Part shown: positions 1 to 9,501 of the stretch, in pieces
Numbering within the stretch: the first letter of the stretch is position 1
Layout of the letters: every line of letters begins with the position of its first letter
Origin: an uncultured Myroides sp.
GTDB taxonomy: Bacteria; Bacteroidota; Bacteroidia; Flavobacteriales; Flavobacteriaceae
Length of the DNA: 64,000 nt
NCBI GenBank assembly: GCA_913777665.1
Contig: CAJYTF010000013.1
Location: 60,919 to 124,918 of the forward strand
Direction: 5' to 3'
The notes under the pieces: generated by a model
What the model was told of the DNA's origin: nothing
What the model saw: only the letters and a program-made list of their open reading frames with translations
Databases searched by the model: none
Translations under genes and position numbers: made by a program

Positions 1-1
1 T

Positions 2-733
2 GATTTCAACTTAAATGCTACAACAGGCGATAAAATCATAGAAAAAATACGTGAAGAAAAGGGGTTTTCAACTGAAATCTTATTTTATACTGCAAAGTCA
101 AATTTCAGAAATGACCCAGAAGTCAAAGAACGTTTAGCATTTATGGATAGAATAACTTTCCACTCTAATAGAGACACATTCTTAGATAAAGCTGAGAAAC
201 TTATTAAATTAACTCTTGACAAACTTCTCGAGCTCAATGCCACAAGAGGTTTAATAACCGCCGCCACAAGTGATTTAGATGTTGAAATCGAAAAAATTGT
301 TATGCAGTTAATAGAAAAGCAACAGAAAAGTGAAGATGAACTAAATGCAATTGTAACAGCAAAGGTCCACACACCTATGAAAAATAAATTTGAGACATTT
401 TGGGAAAAATACACAACTTTCAAAGTATATTTTCACAAAATTGATGCTGTTAAAAAATGGGAGATTTTTAGAGATCTTTTAAAACCAATGAAATCTGACG
501 CAGATATATCAGTGTTTCTTGAACAAAATAAGTCTTATCAGGATCAAGTAATAAAGATTAGAAATCAGTTTGCCCATGCTCAATCTATACACGATAATGG
601 GATGTTAAAATTAAAAGGGCAAATGGAAGGTCAGGATTTTGAATTTACAGAAGATAGTTGCGTGGAAATACGAAAGAACCTTATTAATCATAAAAGAAAT
701 ATAGAAGCTTTAAAGAATATACTAAATAATTGA
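2..733 (+). CDS. Receiver-like protein with C-terminal HEPN-like RNxxxH motif (5' truncated)
   Basis: The frame is open from base 2 with no stop, so the gene begins upstream of the window; the first ATG inside (143) is not the likely start. The N-terminal part alternates strands and helices in the manner of a response-regulator receiver domain (EILFYTAKSN, then RITFHSNRD). The remainder is mostly helical and charged. Near the end, at bases 560-577, it has RNQFAH, which fits the RNxxxH motif of HEPN ribonucleases and also of DUF4145-type domains. It points away from the - strand defence genes that follow. A signalling or toxin role in defence is inference; the missing N-terminus prevents a firm family call. 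Confidence 0.6.
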   Translation, partial: DFNLNATTGDKIIEKIREEKGFSTEILFYTAKSNFRNDPEVKERLAFMDRITFHSNRDTFLDKAEKLIKLTLDKLLELNATRGLITAATSDLDVEIEKIVMQLIEKQQKSEDELNAIVTAKVHTPMKNKFETFWEKYTTFKVYFHKIDAVKKWEIFRDLLKPMKSDADISVFLEQNKSYQDQVIKIRNQFAHAQSIHDNGMLKLKGQMEGQDFEFTEDSCVEIRKNLINHKRNIEALKNILNN

Positions 734-882
734 GATAATAAAGTCATTACTATATTTCTTTATATTAACACTATTTCTCAATGCTCAATAATTCCTATTA
801 AAAGATGAATAGAAATTTTTAGCTGTAATATAAACCATTTTTATAATTCCAACTAACGGAGCGTTTTTATTACCATTTAATG

Positions 883-987
883 TTAGATATATAATACATT
901 TAAACTATTTTCTGATTCTTTCCTTTTATATTCTTTGTACCTGTAGGCTAAATCTTTACAGAATTCATGTTCAAGTATTTCTTTCAT
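883..987 (-). CDS. Small ORF of 34 aa downstream of the DUF2357 nuclease gene
   Basis: A short ATG-to-TAA frame begins 36 bases after the stop of the nuclease gene, on the same strand. The product (MKEILEHEFCKDLAYRY and onward) is rich in Lys, Glu and Tyr and reads like natural coding sequence rather than random AT-rich DNA. It could be a tiny third gene of the McrBC-like operon or the 5' remnant of a larger gene. I do not recognise it. The rest of the 734-1023 gap shows nothing. Confidence 0.3.
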   Translation of the reverse strand: MKEILEHEFCKDLAYRYKEYKRKESENSLNVLYI

Positions 988-1023
988 TATTTTAATTTAT
1001 AATAAATATTTGGCAATCGTTTA

Positions 1024-3375
1024 TTAATAATCGTTATCAAGCTTTAATACATTATCTAACGTCACCACAAAAGTTTTACCCGCTTTTGAATGCAAAGAAC
1101 CCGACAAATTTTGATACTCTTTAAACGTTTTAAAATCAATTGCTACATTACCCCAATCATTACAAGGCTCTACAGTAACAACTAAATAATTGGGTTGAGA
1201 AGGGTTTTCATAACCTAATTCTGCTAACTTTTCTTTTGAATAAATTTTTGGACCTTTACTTGTAATTTTAAATAATTGCGTTGCTTTTTCTTTGCCCTTT
1301 TCTCGTAATAATAAATATTGCGCTTGAACTACTTCTGAAGTAATCTCTAATGAACCTGCATTGTTATTCATTCTAAAATTATATAAACCTTTACTAATGC
1401 ACCAGTTTAAATGTTGTTGTGATTTAGCATAACCAACCAAAACATACGTTTGAAGTATATCAATTTTTGTTCGTTCCAAATGTTTTGGAATCGGTTTTAA
1501 AGCATTACCGTATGCTAAGCGAGGGGCTTTTAGTATTTGGTTTGATACATTTGTAATACGCTCTCTTTGTGTTGTTCTATCAACTAAATGGTTAAGTACC
1601 TGATCTAAAAATATACTTAAACCATTTATACCTGTATCATACTTGGATGGATTGATTGTAAACGCTCCCAATCCTGGCAAAACTTCATGAAAACCATCAA
1701 AGCGTTTTTCAAAACTACCAGGATATAAAATGTAAGCACCTCCTGTACGACGAATAGCATCTTTGTAAGCGTGCATTTTTAAAACATCGATATTTTTAAA
1801 TGTTCCTTTACGTTCTTCGATATCTATGGCTGTAATTTCCGTTTCGCTATCGGTTTCTATGTATTGATCTTGAATATTTTGAATTTTATATTTAGCATCG
1901 AAATGAATATGTGTAATAATGTCTTCTTTTTCAGCCTCAGTCTCAGTAAATGAGCTTGGCCAAATACTTAAGGTATAATCCGGACGCAATGTTGTTGTTA
2001 TACTTCCTGCTTTACCTGAAATATAATCACTACCTCCCTTAAATGTTCGGTTATAACTAAATCTTACCATTAAATTACGAGAAATGAAATCTGTTTCTCC
2101 TATAATCACTAGCTCTTTGCCTGATTTTAATTTTAAAGTTAATCCTGCTTCATCAATTTCAAATAAATGATCACAATTTTGATTTTGATATACTTCAAGA
2201 TTGAATTTTTGAATGATTAAATCATACAATTGAAAAAACAGCCAATACTCATATAAAGTAGCTATGTCACGTTTACCGGCTTCATAAACATCTTCACCCC
2301 CATGCCAAATTAACTTTGACGCCAAATCAAACTGTAACCATCGATTTAATACCTCTCGATAACCACTGCGCTTTTGTAATAAAGGACTATTTAATTTTAA
2401 AGTGGTTGCTTCTGAAACATCATTGAAAAAAGAATAAGATAAAAAACTATATATTTTTTCAGCTAAACAACAGCTTTCTTTATAAGCAAACTGAAAATTA
2501 TTGTTTTTAATAAAAATAGCTTGACAATCTTCAACAAAATTTAAAAACACACCTAAAACGTGCTTTATAAATCTATTTTCTGGGGTATCAATACTTTCCA
2601 CTCTTGTAATGGATTGAACAGATTTTGCAATACTATTCAACCCAATGTCTATTAAGTAAGGTAAATGAGAACTATCGATGCGATTTGACGCATTTAAAAA
2701 TTGTTTTGTTATTGCACGATTTACACGCTTTATCTGAGATATTTTAATCGAACTATCTACAGAATTCCACACTGTTGATGGATTTGATATTATACGTAGA
2801 ATAGCTTCTTCAAAATCTACAGAATCTAAAAATGATTTAACGAAGCAAAACCTTTGGTACAACGTTTTATTATCTGTCGCGTAATCAATCATTACCCTTT
2901 GTGTAATTGGTGTATTGACTTGCATTATTAAATCGGTACATTTATCGGTAATGTCTTCTAACATTTTACGATAGTTCTCACGATAAGATAAATCTTCTTC
3001 TTTATTAAATTTTGTTGCAATAATCTCTAAAGCAAATGGAAAACCTTTTTCCATCTCTGCTTTAATAATTTGCAACTGCAATTGACCTACATAAATATTA
3101 GGTGTAATTCTGCCCCTATTTTTATGACGCTTTGAAGTAATTACAATTCCGTTAACCTTTGTTAGTAATTCGTAATTATGAGCATTTGTACCAACAAACT
3201 CATATTCGTAGGAATGTCCTTCTAATAACTGGTATTTACTTTCACCAAACATTTCGGCGCTTACGCTGGTTTTTCTAGGAAAACTACCATTTAACTCGGG
3301 AATAATTTCTAGAGTTAACCCTTGATCTAAATAATCTAGATTGATTATTAATATTTGATCGTTAAGCTTCTGCAT
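1024..3375 (-). CDS. DUF2357 / PD-(D/E)xK nuclease, McrC-like partner
   Basis: This 783-residue protein has the layout of DUF2357 proteins with a PD-(D/E)xK nuclease domain (PF04411 type). Visible motifs are YEYW (375-378, candidate Glu376), RPDYTL (Asp466) and HFDAKYK (Asp493, Lys495), matching the E..D..DxK nuclease core. About 190 residues after the core form a separate C-terminal part ending in LKLDNDY that I cannot name. The start overlaps the end of the upstream McrB-like gene by 14 bases, so the two are probably translationally coupled. It is likely the cleaving subunit of a modification-dependent (type IV-like) restriction system driven by the partner NTPase. The family call is firm; the substrate (which DNA modification) is not visible. 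Confidence 0.8.
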   Translation of the reverse strand: MQKLNDQILIINLDYLDQGLTLEIIPELNGSFPRKTSVSAEMFGESKYQLLEGHSYEYEFVGTNAHNYELLTKVNGIVITSKRHKNRGRITPNIYVGQLQLQIIKAEMEKGFPFALEIIATKFNKEEDLSYRENYRKMLEDITDKCTDLIMQVNTPITQRVMIDYATDNKTLYQRFCFVKSFLDSVDFEEAILRIISNPSTVWNSVDSSIKISQIKRVNRAITKQFLNASNRIDSSHLPYLIDIGLNSIAKSVQSITRVESIDTPENRFIKHVLGVFLNFVEDCQAIFIKNNNFQFAYKESCCLAEKIYSFLSYSFFNDVSEATTLKLNSPLLQKRSGYREVLNRWLQFDLASKLIWHGGEDVYEAGKRDIATLYEYWLFFQLYDLIIQKFNLEVYQNQNCDHLFEIDEAGLTLKLKSGKELVIIGETDFISRNLMVRFSYNRTFKGGSDYISGKAGSITTTLRPDYTLSIWPSSFTETEAEKEDIITHIHFDAKYKIQNIQDQYIETDSETEITAIDIEERKGTFKNIDVLKMHAYKDAIRRTGGAYILYPGSFEKRFDGFHEVLPGLGAFTINPSKYDTGINGLSIFLDQVLNHLVDRTTQRERITNVSNQILKAPRLAYGNALKPIPKHLERTKIDILQTYVLVGYAKSQQHLNWCISKGLYNFRMNNNAGSLEITSEVVQAQYLLLREKGKEKATQLFKITSKGPKIYSKEKLAELGYENPSQPNYLVVTVEPCNDWGNVAIDFKTFKEYQNLSGSLHSKAGKTFVVTLDNVLKLDNDY

Positions 3376-5260
3376 AACTAGTAAAACCGTTACTTAAAGC
3401 ATTGCTGTACATACGCTTTAATTTATCAAATGAAACTTTATACTTTATTTGCTCTTCTTCAATAGCATCTAATTTCGAAAGATTGAATTCATTTGACCCT
3501 ATTAAACATAACTTCATTAAGGCTTCTAAACACTTAACAATTTTAGAGCGAGAACCATGCAGTTTAGGTAATAGTTTTTGCATGATTGCAAAATCAATTT
3601 TTTGTTCTAAAGTAAGTGAATTATCAATTTTAGAAAATTGTGCAAACAACAAATGGATTTCAAATGCGGAACGATAACCAAACTCTGCTCCTACTACTTT
3701 TAATTCATCGAAAAAATTAATTAAGGCAGTATTTAAATCTAAATCAGTGTTAGTTTCGTTTTGCTGTGAAAGTTGAATAAAATTTGCTCCCATAGACACA
3801 CCTTGCGCTAACAATTGTTTTAACTCAACATTTTTTGGTGCTTTAAGAAAATTTTGTAAATCAGTTGAATCTATTCTAAACTCAATTACATTTGCACGAT
3901 CTAATACTTTTGGACTGAACATATACGTAGTTTCATCAATATTAACTGTACCTACAATAAATAAATTCTTAGGCCAAGAAATAACTTGTGGTATACTAAT
4001 TCCATTAGTAGATAATCTCGCTACTCCCGTATACAATTTAATTGAATCTTTTGATTCCATAATACTTAAAAAATCTGCAAAATAACGCTCTACATGGGAA
4101 AGGTTCATTTCATCTAATACCAAGAAATAAGGTTTATTTTTATTTTCTTCTAAAGCGGCATTTAAAATTAATTCTAAAACACCATTATCTGCCGTTACAT
4201 ACTCATTAGATTTTAAACCATTTGGATACCCTAATAATGGTTCCCTATTAATCCAATCTGCACCCACTGGAACAATTCTATATTGTTCTTCACTTTCAGA
4301 AATCCACTGTATAAAAGATTGCGCTAATTTGGTTTTCCCCGACCCTGCTAGACCTGTTAGAATTGCAAAAGGCTTGGTAATTAAAGAGGCAATAAATCGT
4401 TTTACTATATTTTCATTAAATTGCAAATTGGAATTGCTTAATGATTGAAGGAACCTATTAATATCAAAATTTTCCTGCTCAATTGTAGCACTTTTTATAG
4501 TTGGTTTAATAATAACATCTTCTTTTTCAATTAAAACACTGTATTCGTCAATTAATTTATCTACGTCACTATTAAATGTCTCTTGCGAAGGAAGATTTTT
4601 TACATTATATATTTTATATACATATGATGTGCCGTAATTTTTTAATTTGATGTCTAATTCTTTCTTGAAATGATCTTTGATAGATATTTTATTTTCTTCA
4701 TTATCCCAATACAATTTTGGTTTATTTGATTCACTAACACCGTAAGCCAAAATTAGAATATCATGTTGTTTGTAATATAGAAAAACAGGATAAATACCTT
4801 CTTTCACTTTTTGATTCCCGCCTAAAAATGCAATCCAAGGAATAGCAGTGGAACGACCTGCGCCATAGGAAATTTCTATCTTTAGATTTCTATAGGTTCC
4901 TTTATTTCTTCGGATAAAACTTGCTGCCCTTGAATTTGTTCCTTCGCCAATAACTTGATCATTTGCAACATCTATAAATTCTTTAATATTTACTATTTTT
5001 TCAATTTTTGGAATGACAGCAAAACCATTATCAATTAAATGTTTAAATGCTTTATCTGTACTGTTATTAAAATCTCGGATAGTTAAAATATCACCGCCTT
5101 TTAATTCATTAGCTTTCGATAAGACTAATATAGGAGGATACAATTTCCCATTATATGATAAATCATATTTTACAGATGTACGGCCAATGAATTCATTAGG
5201 GTGTATATTTAAATATTCGATTGCTTGTAAAATATCTTCTTTTGAAAATTTTAATTCCAT
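3362..5260 (-). CDS. McrB-like AAA+ NTPase with MrcB N-terminal (DUF3578) domain
   Basis: This 632-residue protein has three parts. Residues 1-80 resemble a small winged-helix-like module (FIGRTSVKYDL). Residues 95-225 resemble the MrcB_N/DUF3578 DNA-recognition domain (ISYGAGRSTAIPWIAFLG). From about 285 there is a McrB-type AAA+ domain with Walker A GLAGSGKT (303-310), Walker B FLVLDEMNLSHVE (from 379) and a sensor region GTVNIDETTYMFSPKVLDRA. McrB-family NTPases assemble as rings and drive a McrC-type nuclease onto modified DNA. The gene is first in a two-gene - strand operon with the DUF2357 nuclease. Role in phage restriction is inferred from family and context. Confidence 0.85.
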   Translation of the reverse strand: MELKFSKEDILQAIEYLNIHPNEFIGRTSVKYDLSYNGKLYPPILVLSKANELKGGDILTIRDFNNSTDKAFKHLIDNGFAVIPKIEKIVNIKEFIDVANDQVIGEGTNSRAASFIRRNKGTYRNLKIEISYGAGRSTAIPWIAFLGGNQKVKEGIYPVFLYYKQHDILILAYGVSESNKPKLYWDNEENKISIKDHFKKELDIKLKNYGTSYVYKIYNVKNLPSQETFNSDVDKLIDEYSVLIEKEDVIIKPTIKSATIEQENFDINRFLQSLSNSNLQFNENIVKRFIASLITKPFAILTGLAGSGKTKLAQSFIQWISESEEQYRIVPVGADWINREPLLGYPNGLKSNEYVTADNGVLELILNAALEENKNKPYFLVLDEMNLSHVERYFADFLSIMESKDSIKLYTGVARLSTNGISIPQVISWPKNLFIVGTVNIDETTYMFSPKVLDRANVIEFRIDSTDLQNFLKAPKNVELKQLLAQGVSMGANFIQLSQQNETNTDLDLNTALINFFDELKVVGAEFGYRSAFEIHLLFAQFSKIDNSLTLEQKIDFAIMQKLLPKLHGSRSKIVKCLEALMKLCLIGSNEFNLSKLDAIEEEQIKYKVSFDKLKRMYSNALSNGFTSYAEA

Positions 5261-5398
5261 ATTGTTAATTATTATTAAAGCATAAAATCATATGAAATTA
5301 TACGGATTATTATTTTAAAAACTACTATCTAATGAACTAGACAATAAAATGATTTCGTGGGTGAGCCAGCGAATTAAAAAAATGTACATTCACTAATA

Positions 5399-6103
5399 CT
5401 ACTCGCTGTTTTCTGAATTATCTATTTTTTCTTCTGACTCAATATTACTAAGTGATTCACATATTATAAAAACTTGCCTTGTATAATTAAAAGATAATTT
5501 AAGCCATCTATGTAAAGATAGCAACAAGAGTAATAATAATATTATACTATACAAACACTCGAGTTCAATTAATTTTATTAAAAAGATTATAAATAATAAC
5601 GCGGTTAAATTTCTGCTCAAAATTGTAGAATATAAATAACTATTCAACTTTTCATAAGTTTTTTCATTTTTGACACGTTCCTTTAAGCCATTACAGTAAT
5701 TGAAGAATTTATAAGAATTCTCACGATCAATATTTTTATTAGCATCGTAACTCAAATTATGCGAGAAAACTGTGCCAGCTTCATTAATAAAAAAATTTTT
5801 ATCTTTATATTTTGAAAAAAAAAGTCTCAGCCACCATGTTTCATTCAAAAAATGATAAGATGGTTTTTTAAGTATATGATATATTAATTTTTCCAAAAGG
5901 CTAGATAACATATCAACACCATATCCAAAAAATATAGAAAAAGCAATGAATATTAATAAAACAACACTTTCTAAATCTTTAAACTTAAGCATTTGAATTT
6001 CTACTTCTTCCGCTCCAAAGTTTGATATGACAAATACAAGTAAAATAATTCCTGGAACCAGTACTCTAAAAACATCTTGTATTCTAAAACTAAAATTTTC
6101 CAT
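5399..6103 (-). CDS. Membrane protein partner of the RT-nitrilase
   Basis: The 234-residue protein has hydrophobic segments at about 13-27 (VLVPGIILLVFVIS), 46-64 (VVLLIFIAFSIFFGYGV) and a long pair at about 160-195 (LLFIIFLIKL and IILLLLLLLSL). A basic, polar stretch of about 90 residues, probably cytoplasmic, lies between them. It ends in an acidic tail. Its start lies inside the last 14 bases of the RT-nitrilase gene, a strong sign that both work together. It could be a membrane effector or anchor that responds to the RT. I recognise no named family, and whether this is a known partner of DRT1 systems cannot be settled here. Confidence 0.7.
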   Translation of the reverse strand: MENFSFRIQDVFRVLVPGIILLVFVISNFGAEEVEIQMLKFKDLESVVLLIFIAFSIFFGYGVDMLSSLLEKLIYHILKKPSYHFLNETWWLRLFFSKYKDKNFFINEAGTVFSHNLSYDANKNIDRENSYKFFNYCNGLKERVKNEKTYEKLNSYLYSTILSRNLTALLFIIFLIKLIELECLYSIILLLLLLLSLHRWLKLSFNYTRQVFIICESLSNIESEEKIDNSENSE

Positions 6104-9100
6104 TGTTCATCCTTTTTAATACGTTTAACCTATCGAAATCTGGTGGTGTGGGTTTAAAATCCGACTCCCCAGTACTTATCATTTTGTTTTGTAAATTATA
6201 CTCCATATACTGAAAACTTCTTAATTTATTAATTTCCATTGTGTCAACTAATACAGTAGAATTAATCCCCCCCTTTACCTGAATGATGTCTTTTTTGAAA
6301 GATTTGGCAGGTTGTAGAAGTCTGGAATCTCCGTAATTAGACGTGTTAACCTGAATAAAATAACTATGAACGTCCCTAACCCACGCACCTGCTATGTCTG
6401 AAAAATAATTAGTATCCTTATTCAGTTCCGATGCTACTATAAAATCAACTTTAGACTTAAATATAGATCTGTGCTGAATATTTGCAAGTTCAAAACAATT
6501 ATATACAGAAAAATACACTTTTTGCCAATGAAAAAAATCATAAGACATATTATTTTTTTCTTCTACGGACTTTGCTTCAGGAATGTGAAGGCGGTATCCA
6601 GACAATAATTCACATTCATTAGGCGAATAATGATTTTTCAATCGTATTTTTATTAATGATGTTGTATAACCATTACTTTTAAACGGTAAAATTGTAGCCA
6701 TTAGATTGAAAGCTACATTGTATTCATTTACCCAGTGTTCTAACCCCGCTATGATACCCATATACCTCTTATGACTACGCTCTGATAATAGTTTTAGCCA
6801 TGAATAAGGAATACTTACCTCGGGAAAAACTGTTATATCACTTTTTAAAAAATCGGACTGATTCAATAGAGTAAAAATCTCCTTTCTCCTTTCTCTGCTC
6901 AAATTGGGCTTTTTTAATATACTTTTTACAATGTTACCCGATGAAACCTTTATATTAGCAATAGCAATTTTTTTATCGATTTCTGAAGAAACCGATTGAT
7001 CTCCGTGAACAACAATACTGTTGACATTTGGAAAAAATATTCTATCCTTATCTTCGTTCTTAGGTACTTCTATAAAGAAGTACTTTTTTTGCAAGGATTC
7101 AATACTTTTCTTTTTCTTTTTCCACCCAAAATTTACCTCGTGATAATTGATAAATGCTTCGTTAGGTATATTATTAATTTCATTATTAGTTTTAAAGAAA
7201 TCATCCTGTGGCATAATACCAGATATAGTCCTAAATATTTGTAAAATATTGATTTCGTGAAATGGAACATAATTAGGCGCTAACAGACAACTATACTTAT
7301 CAAGTTTCAGCACACCCTTTGTATTTTTATCTTGTAATAAATTAAAATCTTTTTCAATAACATTGAATCTCTCCCTATTTTTTGAAGTAAGATTAATACC
7401 AGGTATTGTGTTTAAAGAGGTTCTGTATAAATTTGCTTTTTTAATTTTTTCGATTAAACCTGAAATACCATTAAAATCGTTCTTTTCATCATCAGTCATG
7501 AATTCAAAAGTAGAAATTATATCAGGATTGAGACATAAAGATGTTGCTATTGCAACATCAAGATAATGCTTTAGTTTTTCCTTTATTTCATCTGCGTAAT
7601 TTAAGTGGGAAACTTTAGATATTGCCAATAGAATATTCCTACGAAAATTTAAGAGTAGTTGTGTTTTAGAACCAATAACATAGTATGTAATAACTTTTTC
7701 CCAAAGTGTATAGAAACTTATTGCAACACTTCCTTTAAAAAAGGTAAGAATTTGGCGATCTGTTTCGTCATCTTGATTTGTTCGACCAAAGCTTATAGCA
7801 TATATTTTCTTCGCCAGAAATTTTGATGCACCGTACTTATTTTCTGACAGATCTTGGATACTTCTGAATTTGTTAACAGAATCACTATACTTTAACGTAA
7901 ATGCTTCCTCATCAAATTGATTACTAATTTCATCTTCGTCAGGTAAAAAGCGAAACTCACTTCGTTGCTCCTCTAACTTATTTTTGAATATATTTAAGAC
8001 TGCCCTAGATTCTTTATGATCAAAATAGTGTAAAACAACTTTACCTCCTTGAATTTTTAATTTAGAATAATCAAAATCAAACTCTTTTTCATTGTTAATG
8101 CTAGTAAATCCAACATCTAATTTTTTTATTAAAGCTCCAAAAATTGTATCATTATCACTATATATGATAGAATTTAAATGTGTATCATTAATATTTTTTT
8201 CAGCATCACTTTTTAAATTAATATAATATCCCTTATCAAATAATATTTTCTTTGCAACTTTATCTTCTGATGAAAGTGTAAATATTTCTCTTCTAACGAA
8301 ATGTTTATCAATAAATGATAATGTTGGCGATATAAGTTTATTATCGATGTGCTGACTTAAATCTGAGAATACAAACATTAGATCATCTACATATCTTCCA
8401 TAAAACGCGGGATTGACCTCTTGTACTATCAGTTCATCGAAATCTTTTAAATAATAATTACCTAAAAATCCAGATGATATTAAGCCAATAGGTAAAGGAT
8501 AGTTTTTATCCGTATGCTTTCGCTTAGGAAGATATTTCTTTGCTTGTTTAAAATATAACAAGTGAACTTTTTCTAGAATTGTATTTAGTAAATCTGCTAT
8601 TTCTAGAAAATTATTCTTTTTTTCACTCTTACTAAAATGTTTAGATATTTTCTCTCTGCTTTGTTCTTCTATTACACTAAAATCTAATTTTACATTGTGA
8701 TAATACTCTTTAATATCTAAACTAAGTATTGTAACATTTTTCCCTTCATTTAATAAGCTATCTGCTTTATTGATTGCATCATCACGCCAACTTTGATACT
8801 GTACAAAATAAGGCTTGAATAATTTGAAATTTTCAAATGGTAAGTTATCATTAGGATCAATATCTAAATCTAATTTATTTGCGTATGAACAATTATTTAT
8901 ATCGGTCTGCAGAAATCTCCCTACAAACATTGTCCATAGAACAGATATAATATGGATTTCAATTGGAGCATTAATATAAATATTTAGTCTTTCAACTTCG
9001 ATGTTGTCGTCAGATTTAAAATTATTCGTTATTATATCCAATCTATTTTCTTTTAGTTTTTTCGGTAACAGATCAATACCAATACTATTAAGTATAGATT

Positions 9101-9311
9101 TATCATTATCTTTAAACTTCTGAAAATAATCCTTCATTCTCTTGTTTAAGACATCTTTTATTTGAGTTGGTTCATTAAAATCTTTGAATACCTCTTCTTC
9201 AAATTTCGCCAATTCTTCACGCATTAATATTGACGTATTATCATAGAAATAATAATGCTTCAATTTCTTGTATGCATTAAAAATCTGGTGTTTATTTATT
9301 ATGTTGTACAT
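6090..9311 (-). CDS. Reverse transcriptase fused to C-terminal nitrilase domain (DRT1-like)
   Basis: This is a 1073-residue, two-domain protein. The RT part has motif A SLDIKEYYHNV (Asp199), a conserved PLPIGLISSGFLGNYYL stretch (272-288) and the catalytic YVDD (307-310). Residues 330-700 are mostly helical linker. From about 760 a nitrilase-fold domain follows with the Glu-Lys-Cys triad intact: FPEVS (Glu831), KNHYSPNE (Lys892) and NCFEL (Cys939), then NTSNYGDSRLLQP (989-1001). Class 1 'unknown group' RTs such as UG1 in DRT type 1 anti-phage systems are known to carry a nitrilase domain. The gene overlaps a membrane protein gene downstream. It presumably makes cDNA during infection and uses the nitrilase part as a catalytic effector; that role is inference. 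Confidence 0.85.
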   Translation of the reverse strand: MYNIINKHQIFNAYKKLKHYYFYDNTSILMREELAKFEEEVFKDFNEPTQIKDVLNKRMKDYFQKFKDNDKSILNSIGIDLLPKKLKENRLDIITNNFKSDDNIEVERLNIYINAPIEIHIISVLWTMFVGRFLQTDINNCSYANKLDLDIDPNDNLPFENFKLFKPYFVQYQSWRDDAINKADSLLNEGKNVTILSLDIKEYYHNVKLDFSVIEEQSREKISKHFSKSEKKNNFLEIADLLNTILEKVHLLYFKQAKKYLPKRKHTDKNYPLPIGLISSGFLGNYYLKDFDELIVQEVNPAFYGRYVDDLMFVFSDLSQHIDNKLISPTLSFIDKHFVRREIFTLSSEDKVAKKILFDKGYYINLKSDAEKNINDTHLNSIIYSDNDTIFGALIKKLDVGFTSINNEKEFDFDYSKLKIQGGKVVLHYFDHKESRAVLNIFKNKLEEQRSEFRFLPDEDEISNQFDEEAFTLKYSDSVNKFRSIQDLSENKYGASKFLAKKIYAISFGRTNQDDETDRQILTFFKGSVAISFYTLWEKVITYYVIGSKTQLLLNFRRNILLAISKVSHLNYADEIKEKLKHYLDVAIATSLCLNPDIISTFEFMTDDEKNDFNGISGLIEKIKKANLYRTSLNTIPGINLTSKNRERFNVIEKDFNLLQDKNTKGVLKLDKYSCLLAPNYVPFHEINILQIFRTISGIMPQDDFFKTNNEINNIPNEAFINYHEVNFGWKKKKKSIESLQKKYFFIEVPKNEDKDRIFFPNVNSIVVHGDQSVSSEIDKKIAIANIKVSSGNIVKSILKKPNLSRERRKEIFTLLNQSDFLKSDITVFPEVSIPYSWLKLLSERSHKRYMGIIAGLEHWVNEYNVAFNLMATILPFKSNGYTTSLIKIRLKNHYSPNECELLSGYRLHIPEAKSVEEKNNMSYDFFHWQKVYFSVYNCFELANIQHRSIFKSKVDFIVASELNKDTNYFSDIAGAWVRDVHSYFIQVNTSNYGDSRLLQPAKSFKKDIIQVKGGINSTVLVDTMEINKLRSFQYMEYNLQNKMISTGESDFKPTPPDFDRLNVLKRMNNGKF

Positions 9312-9501
9312 ATGTATTATTTTTTTGAGTGAAAGTTTTTAGAGTGTTTTTGATTACTTTATTTACTACTTTTAAACAATTCGATTATTTTTTTTTTTAA
9401 GTCAACAATTTGCCGTAGTCATAAAGACTGTGACATATATTATTTTAAAATTATTTAATAACGTTTATGTAATAGGAGCTCTATTTAATTTAAATCTCAC
9501 A
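9312..9501 (-). other. Leader region upstream of the RT gene, possible ncRNA location
   Basis: These 190 non-coding bases lie between the DUF262 gene and the RT-nitrilase start. They are very AT-rich with a T12 run on the + strand near 9390 and only weak short stems (for example agtc/gact near 9418-9431). Some defence RTs use a non-coding RNA encoded next to the RT gene. I see no clear structured RNA here, so this is only a place to look. Confidence 0.2.

Noticed and set aside
143..733. ATG at 143 as the start of the first gene
   Set aside because: The frame is open and protein-like back to base 2, so 143 is an internal methionine of a truncated gene.
9312..9501. Retron-type msr-msd call upstream of the RT
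   Set aside because: No paired inverted repeats or branching-G structure are visible, and the RT carries a nitrilase domain typical of non-retron defence RTs.
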